Source: Pseudonocardia acidicola
GTDB taxonomy: Bacteria > Actinomycetota > Actinomycetes > Mycobacteriales > Pseudonocardiaceae
Reading direction: 5' to 3'
NCBI RefSeq assembly: GCF_012911935.1
Contig: NZ_JAAXLA010000067.1
Location: 1 to 39,863 of the forward strand
Length of the DNA: 39,863 nucleotides
Shown here: positions 30,720 to 38,212 of the stretch, in pieces
Layout: every line of letters starts with the position of its first letter
Position numbering within the stretch: the first letter of the stretch is position 1
Notes under the pieces: generated by a model
What the model saw: the letters and a program-made list of their open reading frames with translations, nothing else
Told to the model about the DNA's origin: nothing
Databases searched by the model: none
Translations under genes and position numbers: made by a program

Positions 30720-31877
30720 ATGCGGGCGTTGCGGGTCGTCGGGATCACCGAGGACGGATCCGTCGTCCTCGAGGACCCGTCTCGCCGCGAACGCTTCACA
30801 GTGCCGGCCGATGAGCAGTTGCGCGCTGCCGCCCGAGGAGACCTGACCCGGCTCGGACAGATCGCGATCGAGTTGGAGAGCCAGTTGCGACCACGCGAGA
30901 TCCAGGCACGCATCCGGGCCGGAGCGTCCGTGGAGCAGGTCGCCTCGGCCGCCGGGGTGCCGCTGCAGAAGATCGAACGATTCGCCTATCCGGTGCTGCT
31001 GGAACGCTCACGCACCGCCGAGATGGCCCAGGGTGCGCACCCGGTGCGCGCGGACGGGCCCGACGTCCGCACCCTCGGCGAGGTCGTCGCGCACACCTTC
31101 GGGCTGCGCGGCCAGGACTACCTCGACGCCGAGTGGGACTCCTGGAAGGGCGACGACGGCAAGTGGGTCGTCGCCCTGAGCTGGCGGGCCGGCCGCTCGG
31201 ACAACCGCGCACACTGGACGTTCCAGCCCGGAGCGCACGGCGGCACCGTCACCGCGATCGACGAACACGCCAACGACCTCGTCGAAGGGCTGCCGATGCG
31301 CCCGCTGCGCACGGTCGGCCCGGTGATCGACATCGGCCGCCCCGAGGAGCAGGCGGCCGCCCCGGAGCCGGTGGAGGAGCCCGTCATGCGGGCCGCCGCC
31401 GCGGCCGGCGCCCCGATGCGAGAGCGTCCGGCGACCGGCGCGCCGCCGGACACCCGGTCGACCGGCCGCACGCCGGTCGCCCCGGAGCCGCGCAGACCCG
31501 CCCCTTCCCACGCCCCGCCCCGGGCGGCCGGCGAGCGGCCGCAGCCGGAGCCGGCCCGTGCCGAGCCGCCGCGGACCGATCCCCAGCCTGCCGAATCCCG
31601 GCCCGCCGAATCCCAGCGGTCCGAGCCCCCGCCCGCCGAGCCGAAGCCTGCCGAGCCGGCTGGGGCGACGCAGCCCACGAGCCCGGAGCACGAGCCGCAC
31701 CGGGAGCAGGCCGCGGCCCCGGAACCCGCACCGGACGCCCCGGCCCCGGCCGCCGAGGAGCGGGCCACCGAACAGGCCCCGGCTCAGACCACCGCCGGGC
31801 GGCGCACCAAGAAGGGCAAGCCGGTCATGCCGTCCTGGGACGAGGTCCTGCTCGGCGTGCGCGGGCAGCAGCGCTGA
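30720..31877 (+). CDS. sepH: Cell-division protein SepH
   Basis: A 385-residue actinobacterial SepH (DUF3071 family), which in Streptomyces binds FtsZ and stimulates its filament formation. The N-terminal conserved domain includes a helix-turn-helix-like segment (about 60-96, IRAGASVEQVASAAGVPLQK). A middle region of about 140 residues is disordered, rich in Pro, Glu and Ala with PAES/AEP repeats. The last 26 residues carry the conserved C-terminal motif RRTKKGKPVMPSWDEVLLGV. The ATG at 30720 has GGGGAGG 6 nt upstream. Neighbours serC, DUF2537 and SpoU match the mycobacterial arrangement. Confidence 0.94.
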   Translation: MRALRVVGITEDGSVVLEDPSRRERFTVPADEQLRAAARGDLTRLGQIAIELESQLRPREIQARIRAGASVEQVASAAGVPLQKIERFAYPVLLERSRTAEMAQGAHPVRADGPDVRTLGEVVAHTFGLRGQDYLDAEWDSWKGDDGKWVVALSWRAGRSDNRAHWTFQPGAHGGTVTAIDEHANDLVEGLPMRPLRTVGPVIDIGRPEEQAAAPEPVEEPVMRAAAAAGAPMRERPATGAPPDTRSTGRTPVAPEPRRPAPSHAPPRAAGERPQPEPARAEPPRTDPQPAESRPAESQRSEPPPAEPKPAEPAGATQPTSPEHEPHREQAAAPEPAPDAPAPAAEERATEQAPAQTTAGRRTKKGKPVMPSWDEVLLGVRGQQR

Positions 31878-31934
31878 CCGACGCCCGTTCACGGGGGGTC
31901 GGGGGTCGCGCACCCACCGCGCACGTCTGCGGCG

Positions 31935-32492
31935 TCAGCCCAGCTGGCCCGCCAGCAGGCACACCCAGGCCACGCCGAGGCCGATCGCGCACCCGAGTGC
32001 GGGCCAGCGCCAGAACGGCGTCCGCCGCAGAAGCCACAACGACGGCGCCAACCCGCATCCGACCAGCAGGTTCGCCGGCACCCACAGCAGCCCCAGCGCG
32101 TCGATGAACGCCCGGCTGAGGGCGATGTCGGCGACCGCCGTCAGCACCGCGAAGAACGCGGCGACGGCGAGCCCGGTGGCCCACGGTGTGGGCGCCGGCG
32201 GCTCCGGCGCGACTCGCGGCAACGGGCCGGTGGCCCGGCCGGAGACCCGCTCGGTCTGCCCGGTCACCGGGTCGGTGAAGTCCACCGGACGACCCAGGGC
32301 CTCGGCCAGCCGTCCGGCGAGCTGACGGCCCCGGCGGCGGACCAGGTTCTGCTCGACCGGCCCGCCGTTCACCCCGACCGTGGCCGCCACCGCGGCCCAC
32401 TCGCTCAGTGCAGACCGAAGTTCTGCGGGCACGGCGGGATCGCCCGGGCGCCGATCCCCGAGCACCACCCGTCCCTCCGCAGCGAGGTGCAC
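31935..32492 (-). CDS. DUF2537-family membrane protein
   Basis: A 185-residue protein of unknown function. A soluble N-terminal part of about 100 residues (VGVNGGPVEQNLVRRRGRQLAGRLAE) is followed by three membrane helices (about 103-130, 133-155, 162-184). The combination with SpoU upstream and convergent sepH matches the locus of the mycobacterial DUF2537 protein next to sepH. The GTG at 32492 lies 4 nt after the SpoU stop, so the two are probably co-translated. Length and helix number match the family as I know it. Confidence 0.78.
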   Translation of the reverse strand: MHLAAEGRVVLGDRRPGDPAVPAELRSALSEWAAVAATVGVNGGPVEQNLVRRRGRQLAGRLAEALGRPVDFTDPVTGQTERVSGRATGPLPRVAPEPPAPTPWATGLAVAAFFAVLTAVADIALSRAFIDALGLLWVPANLLVGCGLAPSLWLLRRTPFWRWPALGCAIGLGVAWVCLLAGQLG

Positions 32493-32496
32493 CGGC

Positions 32497-33309
32497 TCAG
32501 CCTACGGGCGCAGCCACCGCGTGGAAGGCGATCGCCGCCGCCGTTGCCACATTGAGAGAGTCGACACCCGACGCCATCGGGATCCGCACCCGCCGGTCCG
32601 CGGCCGCCAGCGCCTCCGGACTCAGCCCCGGGCCCTCCGCACCGAGCAGCAGGGCCACCCGCTCCCCCGCCAGGCCTGCCGCCGCGATCGGCTCGGCGTC
32701 GGCGGCCGGGGTCAGCGCGGCGACCTGCAACCCCGCCGCGCGCAGCACGTCGAGCGATCCCGGCCAGCCCCCGGGCAACGGGACGAACGGCACCCGCAGC
32801 ACGTGTCCCATCGAGACGCGCACGCTGCGCCGGTAGAGCGGATCGGCGCACCGCGGGCCGAGCAGCACCCCGTCGACGCCGAGCGCGGCGGCGTTGCGGA
32901 ACAGCGAGCCGAGGTTCTCGTGGTCGTTGACGCCCTCCAGCACGGCGAGGACCTTGGCCGAGCGGGCCAGCTCGGCTGCCTCGGGCACCGGCGCGCGGTC
33001 GGCGACCGCGAGCACGCCGCGGTTGAGGTGGAAGCCCACCGCGGTGGCCATCGTGTCGGCGTCGACCTCGTAGGCCGGGACGTCGAGACCGGCGAGATCG
33101 TCGGCCAGCTCCGCGAGCCGGCGGGGCACCCCGAGCAACGAGCGCACCGGGTACGGCGAGTCGATCAACCGGCGGACCACCACGACGCCCTCGGCGATCA
33201 CGAGACCGCGGCCGCCGGGACGGTCGGGTCGGCGGTCGGCGTTGGTCAGATCGCGGTAGTCGTCAATACGGGGGTCCCCGGGGTCCCGCACCGGGGTGAT
33301 GATGGCCAC
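32497..33309 (-). CDS. SpoU/TrmH-family RNA 2'-O-methyltransferase
   Basis: A 270-residue SPOUT methyltransferase that transfers a methyl group from S-adenosylmethionine to a ribose 2'-hydroxyl in rRNA or tRNA. The three family motifs are present: NDHENLGSLFRNA (motif 1), LLLGAEGPGLS (motif 2) and IPMASGVDSLNVATAAAI (motif 3, knotted cofactor site). An N-terminal L30e-like substrate-binding domain covers about 20-110. The exact RNA target is unknown. The GTG at 33309 starts the two-gene operon with DUF2537. Confidence 0.92.
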   Translation of the reverse strand: MAIITPVRDPGDPRIDDYRDLTNADRRPDRPGGRGLVIAEGVVVVRRLIDSPYPVRSLLGVPRRLAELADDLAGLDVPAYEVDADTMATAVGFHLNRGVLAVADRAPVPEAAELARSAKVLAVLEGVNDHENLGSLFRNAAALGVDGVLLGPRCADPLYRRSVRVSMGHVLRVPFVPLPGGWPGSLDVLRAAGLQVAALTPAADAEPIAAAGLAGERVALLLGAEGPGLSPEALAAADRRVRIPMASGVDSLNVATAAAIAFHAVAAPVG

Positions 33310-33338
33310 GGAGAGGCATCGTTCCAGGCGCCTTCGGG

Positions 33339-33370
33339 CATCCCGTCATCCCGTCATCCAGTCAGCCGGT
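33339..33370. repeat. Four tandem 8-bp units upstream of the glutamate-cysteine ligase-like gene
   Basis: CATCCCGT is repeated exactly twice (33339-33354), then CATCCAGT and the decayed CAGCCGGT. It lies between the divergent SpoU and ligase-like genes, in a possible promoter zone. Confidence 0.6.
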
Positions 33371-33472
33371 ACCGCCGGCATCCCCCGTGTGTCACGGTGG
33401 ATAGTCGCCCGGCTCGAGCCGGCGCAGGCTCCGGCCCGGCCCGGGACCGGGGAGCAGGGAGGCAACGCACGC

Positions 33473-34981
33473 ATGGGTCAGGACGTCGACCGGACCACGT
33501 TCAGTCGACGGGACCGCCAGCGGTACCGGGCCAAGGTGCATCGGTGCCTGGACGCGCTGGCCGTGATGCTCAAGGAGCACCCGTTCGCCCAGGACGAGCC
33601 CATGACGGGCATCGAGGTCGAACTCAACCTCGTCGACCGTGACCTCAGGCCGACGCTGTCCGGGGCCGCTGTGCTCGACGCGATCGGTTCGCCGGAGTTC
33701 CAGACCGAGCTGGGCCGCTGGAACGTCGAGCTCAACCTGCCGCCCCGGCCGCTGCCCGGTGACGAGTGGCGCCATCTCGAGCACCAGCTGCTCGACGAGC
33801 TGGCCATGGCCCGCGCCAAGGCCCGCGACTGCGGCTCGCAGATCGTGATGATCGGGATTCTGCCGACGCTGGACCGCTGCCACCTCGTCCCCGAGTCGAT
33901 CTCCCCCGACGAGCGCTATGCCGTGCTCAACGAGCAGATGCTGACCGCGCGCGGCGAGCCGATCCGCCTCGACATCACCGGCGACGACCCGACCGGCCGC
34001 CACGACGTCACACCCGAGCGGCTCACCGCCGACTTCGACTCGATCATCCCCGAGGCGGCCTGCACATCGATGCAGCTGCACCTGCAGGTGGCTCCGGAAC
34101 AGTTCGCGTCCTACTGGAACGCCGCGCAGTGCCTCGCCGGGGTGCAGCTCGCGCTGGGGGCCAACTCCCCGTTCCTGCTCGGTTCGCGGCTGTGGGCCGA
34201 GACCCGGGTCCCGCTGTTCTGCCAGTCGTGTGACGTCCGCACGGTGGAGCTGCGCAATCAGGGGGTACGGCCCCGGGTGTGGTTCGGCGAGCGCTGGATC
34301 AACTCGATCCTCGACCTGTTCTCCGAGAACACCCGCTACTTCCCCGGCCTGATGCCGGTCACCGAGGACACCGACCCACTCGCCGAGCTGGAGGCCGGCG
34401 AGGTCCCCGGCCTCGACGAGCTGCGCCTGCACAACGGCACGATCTGGCGGTGGAACCGGCCGGTGTACGACATCGCCGACGGCGCCCCGCACGTGCGGGT
34501 GGAAAACCGGGTGCTGCCGGCGGGCCCGACCGCGGTCGACATGGTGGCCAACGCACTGTTCTTCTACGGGCTGCTGCGGGTGCTCGTCGAGGCCGACCGG
34601 CCGTTGTGGAGCTCGATGTCCTTCGAGGCCGCCGAGGAGAACTTCACGACCGCCGCCCGGCACGGTATGGAGGGCCCGCTGTACTGGCCGGGCAGCGGCT
34701 GGATCCGGCCCGAGGAGCTCGTGCTGCGCAAGCTGCTGCCGCAGGCGCACGAGGGGCTGGCCCGCTGGGGGGTCAGTACCGAGGTCCGGGACCGGTACCT
34801 GTCGGTGATCGAGCGCCGTTGCGTGACCCGGCGGACCGGGACGGCCTGGCAGCTCGACACGGTCGCCGCGCTGGAGGCCCGGGGCGCCGACCGCCCGGCC
34901 GCCCTGCACGGGATGCTCGCGCGGTACGTGGAGGCGTCGATGGCCAACGAGCCGGTACACACCTGGCGCCTCCCGTCCTGA
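33473..34981 (+). CDS. Glutamate-cysteine ligase (GCS2) family protein
   Basis: A 502-residue ATP-grasp-like carboxylate-amine ligase of the GCS2 family. The hallmark GIEVELNLVD appears at about 44-53. Other conserved parts are the MIGILPTLDRCHL segment, the SMQLHLQVAPEQFASYWNAAQ helix, and ANSPFLLGSRLWAETRVPLF. Relatives make gamma-glutamylcysteine (EgtA in ergothioneine synthesis) or unknown gamma-glutamyl amides. This long form is usually annotated only as family member. No egtB-E genes are adjacent, so the substrate is open. The ATG at 33473 has GGGAGG about 10 nt upstream; earlier in-frame starts lack support. Directly after its stop lies a 22-bp tandem array. Confidence 0.8.
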   Translation: MGQDVDRTTFSRRDRQRYRAKVHRCLDALAVMLKEHPFAQDEPMTGIEVELNLVDRDLRPTLSGAAVLDAIGSPEFQTELGRWNVELNLPPRPLPGDEWRHLEHQLLDELAMARAKARDCGSQIVMIGILPTLDRCHLVPESISPDERYAVLNEQMLTARGEPIRLDITGDDPTGRHDVTPERLTADFDSIIPEAACTSMQLHLQVAPEQFASYWNAAQCLAGVQLALGANSPFLLGSRLWAETRVPLFCQSCDVRTVELRNQGVRPRVWFGERWINSILDLFSENTRYFPGLMPVTEDTDPLAELEAGEVPGLDELRLHNGTIWRWNRPVYDIADGAPHVRVENRVLPAGPTAVDMVANALFFYGLLRVLVEADRPLWSSMSFEAAEENFTTAARHGMEGPLYWPGSGWIRPEELVLRKLLPQAHEGLARWGVSTEVRDRYLSVIERRCVTRRTGTAWQLDTVAALEARGADRPAALHGMLARYVEASMANEPVHTWRLPS

Positions 34982-34984
34982 CCC

Positions 34985-35154
34985 GCGAGTCGGCACTTCC
35001 GGTAGCGCGAGTCGGCAGTTCCTGGTCCGCGAGTCGGCGCTTCCGGTAGCGCGAGTCGGCACTTCCGGTAGCGCGAGTCGGCACTTCCTGGTCCGCGAGT
35101 CGGCACCTCCTGATCCGCGGGTCGGCACCTCCTGATCCGTGGGTCGCGCTCTCC
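34985..35154. repeat. 22-bp tandem array, seven full units plus one decayed
   Basis: Units start at 34985, 35007, 35029, 35051, 35073, 35095 and 35117, every one exactly 22 bp; a decayed unit covers 35139-35154. The first 9 bases are GCGAGTCGG in units 1-6. The second half comes in three versions, ending GGTAGC (1, 3, 4), GGTCC (2, 5) and TGATCC (6, 7). It begins 4 nt after a stop codon. There are no spacers, so it is not a CRISPR array. Confidence 0.9.
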
Positions 35155-35274
35155 GGGCCCGGAGCCGCATGTCCGCGCGATGACCGCAGCGGGCCGGGCC
35201 CAGCCTCCTGACCTCGTCGATTCACCATCGCAAAGCGCCGTCGCGTTCGGCCGCGCGCGCCGTCGGCCCGCTCC

Positions 35275-35280
35275 TATGGT
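35275..35280 (+). promoter_or_regulatory. Candidate -10 of the conjugation-like block
   Basis: TATGGT fits the actinobacterial -10. It would give a leader of about 220 nt before the first confident gene, or lead to the small frame at 35432. It is the only good -10 seen in the gap. Confidence 0.3.
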
Positions 35281-35431
35281 CGGTCCGTCCTGATCGTGGT
35301 GGCCGCCCGCGGAGCCAGAGCCTCCGGGCCTGCCGCCACCGAACCGCCCCGGCCGATCCGGGGCCCGCCAGCCGCCCAGCACCGGGCGACCCGCCGAGTG
35401 CTGATCCCGCGCGCCCACAGACGGGGAAACC

Positions 35432-35503
35432 ATGTCCGAGCGATCCACCGGTACCACCTCGACCGTGCCGCGCCACCTCCCGGGCCCCGGCCGGAACGGG
35501 TGA
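35432..35503 (+). CDS. Possible 23-residue leader peptide
   Basis: ATG at 35432, preceded by ACGGGGAAACC, opens a 23-codon frame (MSERSTGTTSTVPRHL...) whose TGA overlaps a GTG at 35500 in the GTGA arrangement common here. It could be a translational coupling leader for the next gene. There is no conservation evidence, and the ribosome-binding site is weak. Confidence 0.25.
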   Translation: MSERSTGTTSTVPRHLPGPGRNG

Positions 35504-35508
35504 CGAGC

Positions 35509-36498
35509 ATGGCCCGCTTCCGGCTGTTCGGCCGGTCCACCGCCGCGCAGGCGCCGCCGGCGCCGTGGCCCCCCGACGGCCCGTCGCCCGGCTACGGCCC
35601 GCCGGGGCCCGGCTGGGGGGCGGCGCCGCTGGTCAGCGGGGGCCCGTGGAGCGCGCCACCCGGCGGTTCCGACGCCGGCCCCGACCCGGACGGCCCGGCC
35701 ACCCGCGCCGCCCGCCCCGCCCACCGGCCGTTCCGCACCGGCAACGCCCCCGGCGACGACACCCCGACCGACCCGCACGGCTTCCCCCCGATCACCGGAA
35801 CACCTCGCCCTGCCCGGGGCGCATCCGCGCCCGCGTGGGGTGCGCCGCCACCCGCCTGCGGCGACACCCCGATGCCCGGGCCCCCGGCCGGCCGAGCGCA
35901 ACAGCCGCCCGCAGCGGCCGCGTGCCCGGGCCCCCGAGCCGAACGTGAGCCTGGCCCCCATCCGGCCGAGGCGGCCGCCCTGGCCGGCGCGTTCGCCGTC
36001 GACTACCTGTCCTGGGACGAGGACGACCCGGCCCGGCGCGGCCGCGTCCTGGCCGACTACCTGCCGGTGCCCGGGGGCGATCCCGCGCGGCTGGGCTGGT
36101 CCGGCCGCGGCCGGCAACGGGCCGAGTTCGCGCTGCCCGGCCTGGTCCGCTCCGACGGCGACGGCCGGGTGCTGGTCGACGTCCGGGTACGGGTCACCCC
36201 GTACCGGGCTGCCGGCGGCCGCGGCGACTCCCCCGCCGAACCCGAACCGGACATCGCCGGGGTCCCGGCCGCCGCCCCCGCGCCCACCGGGCGGGGCTGG
36301 CGCAGCCTCCCGTCGTACTGGATCCGGATCAGCGTGCCGGTGGTCCTGGACGGCGGCCGGCTCGTCGTCGACGCCGGGGAGGAGACCCTCGGTGAGGACG
36401 AACCGCCGGCGGAGCCCACGGTCGCGGAACCCGAGCCGACCGACCCGACCCTCGACGACGACGCCCCGCTGCCCGAACGTGCCGGTGGTGCCTGGTGA
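35509..36498 (+). CDS. Pro-rich protein, first gene of a conjugation-like block
   Basis: A 329-residue protein of unknown function with no signal peptide or membrane helix. The first roughly 160 residues after the RFRLFGRST start are Pro/Gly/Ala-rich and probably disordered. A more ordered C-terminal part begins near AFAVDYLSWDEDDPARRGRVLADYL and contains PSYWIRISVPVVLDGGRLVV, a beta-rich segment. The position ahead of a P-loop protein and a VirB6-like protein recalls the small accessory proteins at the start of actinobacterial conjugation clusters. Start is uncertain: ATG at 35509 is given, but GTG at 35500 overlaps a small upstream frame. Its stop overlaps the next start in GTGA. Confidence 0.65.
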   Translation: MARFRLFGRSTAAQAPPAPWPPDGPSPGYGPPGPGWGAAPLVSGGPWSAPPGGSDAGPDPDGPATRAARPAHRPFRTGNAPGDDTPTDPHGFPPITGTPRPARGASAPAWGAPPPACGDTPMPGPPAGRAQQPPAAAACPGPRAEREPGPHPAEAAALAGAFAVDYLSWDEDDPARRGRVLADYLPVPGGDPARLGWSGRGRQRAEFALPGLVRSDGDGRVLVDVRVRVTPYRAAGGRGDSPAEPEPDIAGVPAAAPAPTGRGWRSLPSYWIRISVPVVLDGGRLVVDAGEETLGEDEPPAEPTVAEPEPTDPTLDDDAPLPERAGGAW

Positions 36499-37160
36499 AC
36501 GGCCTGCGAGCTCCCGTCGTCGCCGGGGTGGCCGGCGGCGTCGGGACCACGACGGTGGCCGTGGCGTTGCGCGCCCACGACGCCGGCCGCGTGGTCGACA
36601 CCCGCGTCGACGTGCTGGTGTGCCGGTGCACCGGCAACTCGCTGCATCGCGCGGCGCGGCTCGCCGACCGGCTGGCCGGGCACGGCCCACGACCGGTGCT
36701 GGCCGTGACCGCTGACGGGGCGGTGCCGACCCGTGGCCCGTTGCACGCCCGGCTGCGGATGATCGAACCGCAGTTCGCCGCCGTCGTGGTCCTGCCGCAC
36801 GTGGGCCGCTGGCGCGAACTCGCCGATCCGCTGGCCGAGGCCGCCGGGTTGCTCGCACAAGCGGCCGGGGACCTTCCGCGCCCACTGCGCAACTACGCCG
36901 CCGCGCTGCGCAGGCTGGCCACGAGCGTCGCCGCGACCGGGCGGCTGAGCCACGGCGCTCCGGCACCGCGGCGGACTGTTCCGCCACGGGCCGACCGGCG
37001 CAGTTCGCCGTCGCCGATCCGGCCCGTCCGCGGGATCCGGATCGTGCCACCCGAGAACCGCCCGCCCGGCGCCGACACCCGCCGGTCGGTCCGGCTCACC
37101 GGGCCGGCCCTGATCGGCGGCCCCCACCCGCTCGGCGCACTGAACGGAGCACGACCATGA
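36495..37160 (+). CDS. MinD/ParA-like protein with a degenerate P-loop
   Basis: A 221-residue protein starting with a beta-strand and the loop GVAGGVGTTT (11-20). This matches the deviant Walker A of ParA/MinD proteins (KGGVGKTT) except that the invariant lysine is Thr (T18). The following helix is normal, but the usual later switch motifs are not obvious. The last roughly 60 residues are Arg/Pro-rich. Similar short proteins occur in actinobacterial mobile-element clusters, where the function is not known to me. ATP hydrolysis is unlikely in the standard way. It overlaps both neighbours by 4 nt (GTGA before, ATGA after). Confidence 0.65.
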   Translation: MNGLRAPVVAGVAGGVGTTTVAVALRAHDAGRVVDTRVDVLVCRCTGNSLHRAARLADRLAGHGPRPVLAVTADGAVPTRGPLHARLRMIEPQFAAVVVLPHVGRWRELADPLAEAAGLLAQAAGDLPRPLRNYAAALRRLATSVAATGRLSHGAPAPRRTVPPRADRRSSPSPIRPVRGIRIVPPENRPPGADTRRSVRLTGPALIGGPHPLGALNGARP

Positions 37161-38209
37161 GCACCGCAACCGGGCCCGAGGACGTCACCGCCCTCGCCAT
37201 CTCCTGGCTGGAACGCGGCGTACCGGCCGCGGGCCTGCTCGGCCTGCTGATCTGCGCCGGCATGATCGTCCTCGGCCGCCGGCGACGCAGCGGGCCGGCG
37301 CAGGACCGCCTGGTCGGCGCGCTGACCGCCACCCTGCTGGTCCGGTCCATCCGGATCGTGCCGCTGCGCCGCGGCGAGCCTCTCGCCGCGGTGGCGACCG
37401 GGCTGGCCCGGTTCGTGCTGGCCACCGCGCTGGGTGTCGCGGTGCTGCAGGCCGCGCTGTTCACCGGGGACGCGCTCGCCGTGGCGCTGCTCGGCACCGG
37501 CGCGGGCGGCGGCGTCAGCACGCTCGTGGCCGAGCGGCTGACCGGCCGCGACGGGCTCGCCGAGCCGTTCCTGCTGCTGCTCGCCGCGGTCTGCGTGCTG
37601 CTGCTCGCCGCGGCGCTGTGGATGGTGCTGGTCGTGCGCCGGATCGCGCTGCTCGCGATCGCCGCGACGCTGCCGCTGGCCGCGGCCGGCTCGCTCACCG
37701 CGGGCACCCGCGGGTGGCTGGTCCGGCTGGCGCCGTGGGCGGTCGCGCTGGTCGTCCACAAGCCTGCGGCCGCGCTGGTGTTCAGCGTCGGGGCCGGCTA
37801 TCTGCGCTCCCCGGCAGCACCGACCGGGGTAGGCGGTGTGCTCGCCGGGATCGTGGTGCTGGGTCTCGCCGTCGCTGTGCTGCCCGCGACGCTGCGCCTG
37901 CTGTCCTGGACGACGGTCCGGGCCGCGGGTGAGCGCACGGCCCCCGGCGGCGCGACGGCGGGAGCCGCGGTCGGCGCGGTCCGGCTCACCGGCCGCAGCC
38001 GCGGCGCGTCCGCGGTCGCGCTGGCCGGATTCATCGAGAACACCGGCCCGGGCACCATGGGCGCGCGCCCCGCACCCCCGCTGCCCGCGAGCCTGCCGCT
38101 CGGTCCCGGTGAGAGCGCGGATCCGCCCCCGGGGGCCGCCTGCACCGGTCACCCGGCACCCGGCCGGGTCGGCGGCCCGCCCCGCCGGGGCGGGCGGGGT
38201 GACGGGTGA
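37157..38209 (+). CDS. TrbL/VirB6-like polytopic membrane protein
   Basis: A 350-residue protein with about six membrane helices (near 22-40, 84-112, 136-160, 163-181, 190-212, 226-247) and a Pro/Gly-rich cytosolic or extracytosolic tail from about 255. The central stretch RRIALLAIAATLPLAAAGSL, then W...KPAAALVF, follows the pattern of the TrbL/VirB6 channel core of conjugative type IV secretion systems. Sequence similarity is by pattern only, as this family is poorly conserved. The neighbouring cell-wall hydrolase supports the assignment, since such enzymes open the wall for the channel. Confidence 0.6.
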   Translation: MSTATGPEDVTALAISWLERGVPAAGLLGLLICAGMIVLGRRRRSGPAQDRLVGALTATLLVRSIRIVPLRRGEPLAAVATGLARFVLATALGVAVLQAALFTGDALAVALLGTGAGGGVSTLVAERLTGRDGLAEPFLLLLAAVCVLLLAAALWMVLVVRRIALLAIAATLPLAAAGSLTAGTRGWLVRLAPWAVALVVHKPAAALVFSVGAGYLRSPAAPTGVGGVLAGIVVLGLAVAVLPATLRLLSWTTVRAAGERTAPGGATAGAAVGAVRLTGRSRGASAVALAGFIENTGPGTMGARPAPPLPASLPLGPGESADPPPGAACTGHPAPGRVGGPPRRGGRGDG

Positions 38210-38212
38210 GCC

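Larger units (their letters stand above)
34982..35508. other. Intergenic region between ligase-like gene and conjugation-like block
   Basis: About 520 nt. The first third is the 22-bp tandem array. The rest contains a TATGGT box (35275-35280), then a 23-codon open frame (35432-35503) that overlaps a GTG of the next gene. No tRNA or obvious attachment-site repeat is seen at this boundary. Confidence 0.6.

Noticed and set aside
34985..35154. CRISPR array
   Set aside because: Units are head to tail with no unique spacers, and no cas gene is present.
33392..35170. Long minus-strand frame opposite the ligase-like gene
   Set aside because: Its N-terminus translates the 22-bp tandem array and the rest is the complement of a conserved ligase-family gene. 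There is no independent support.
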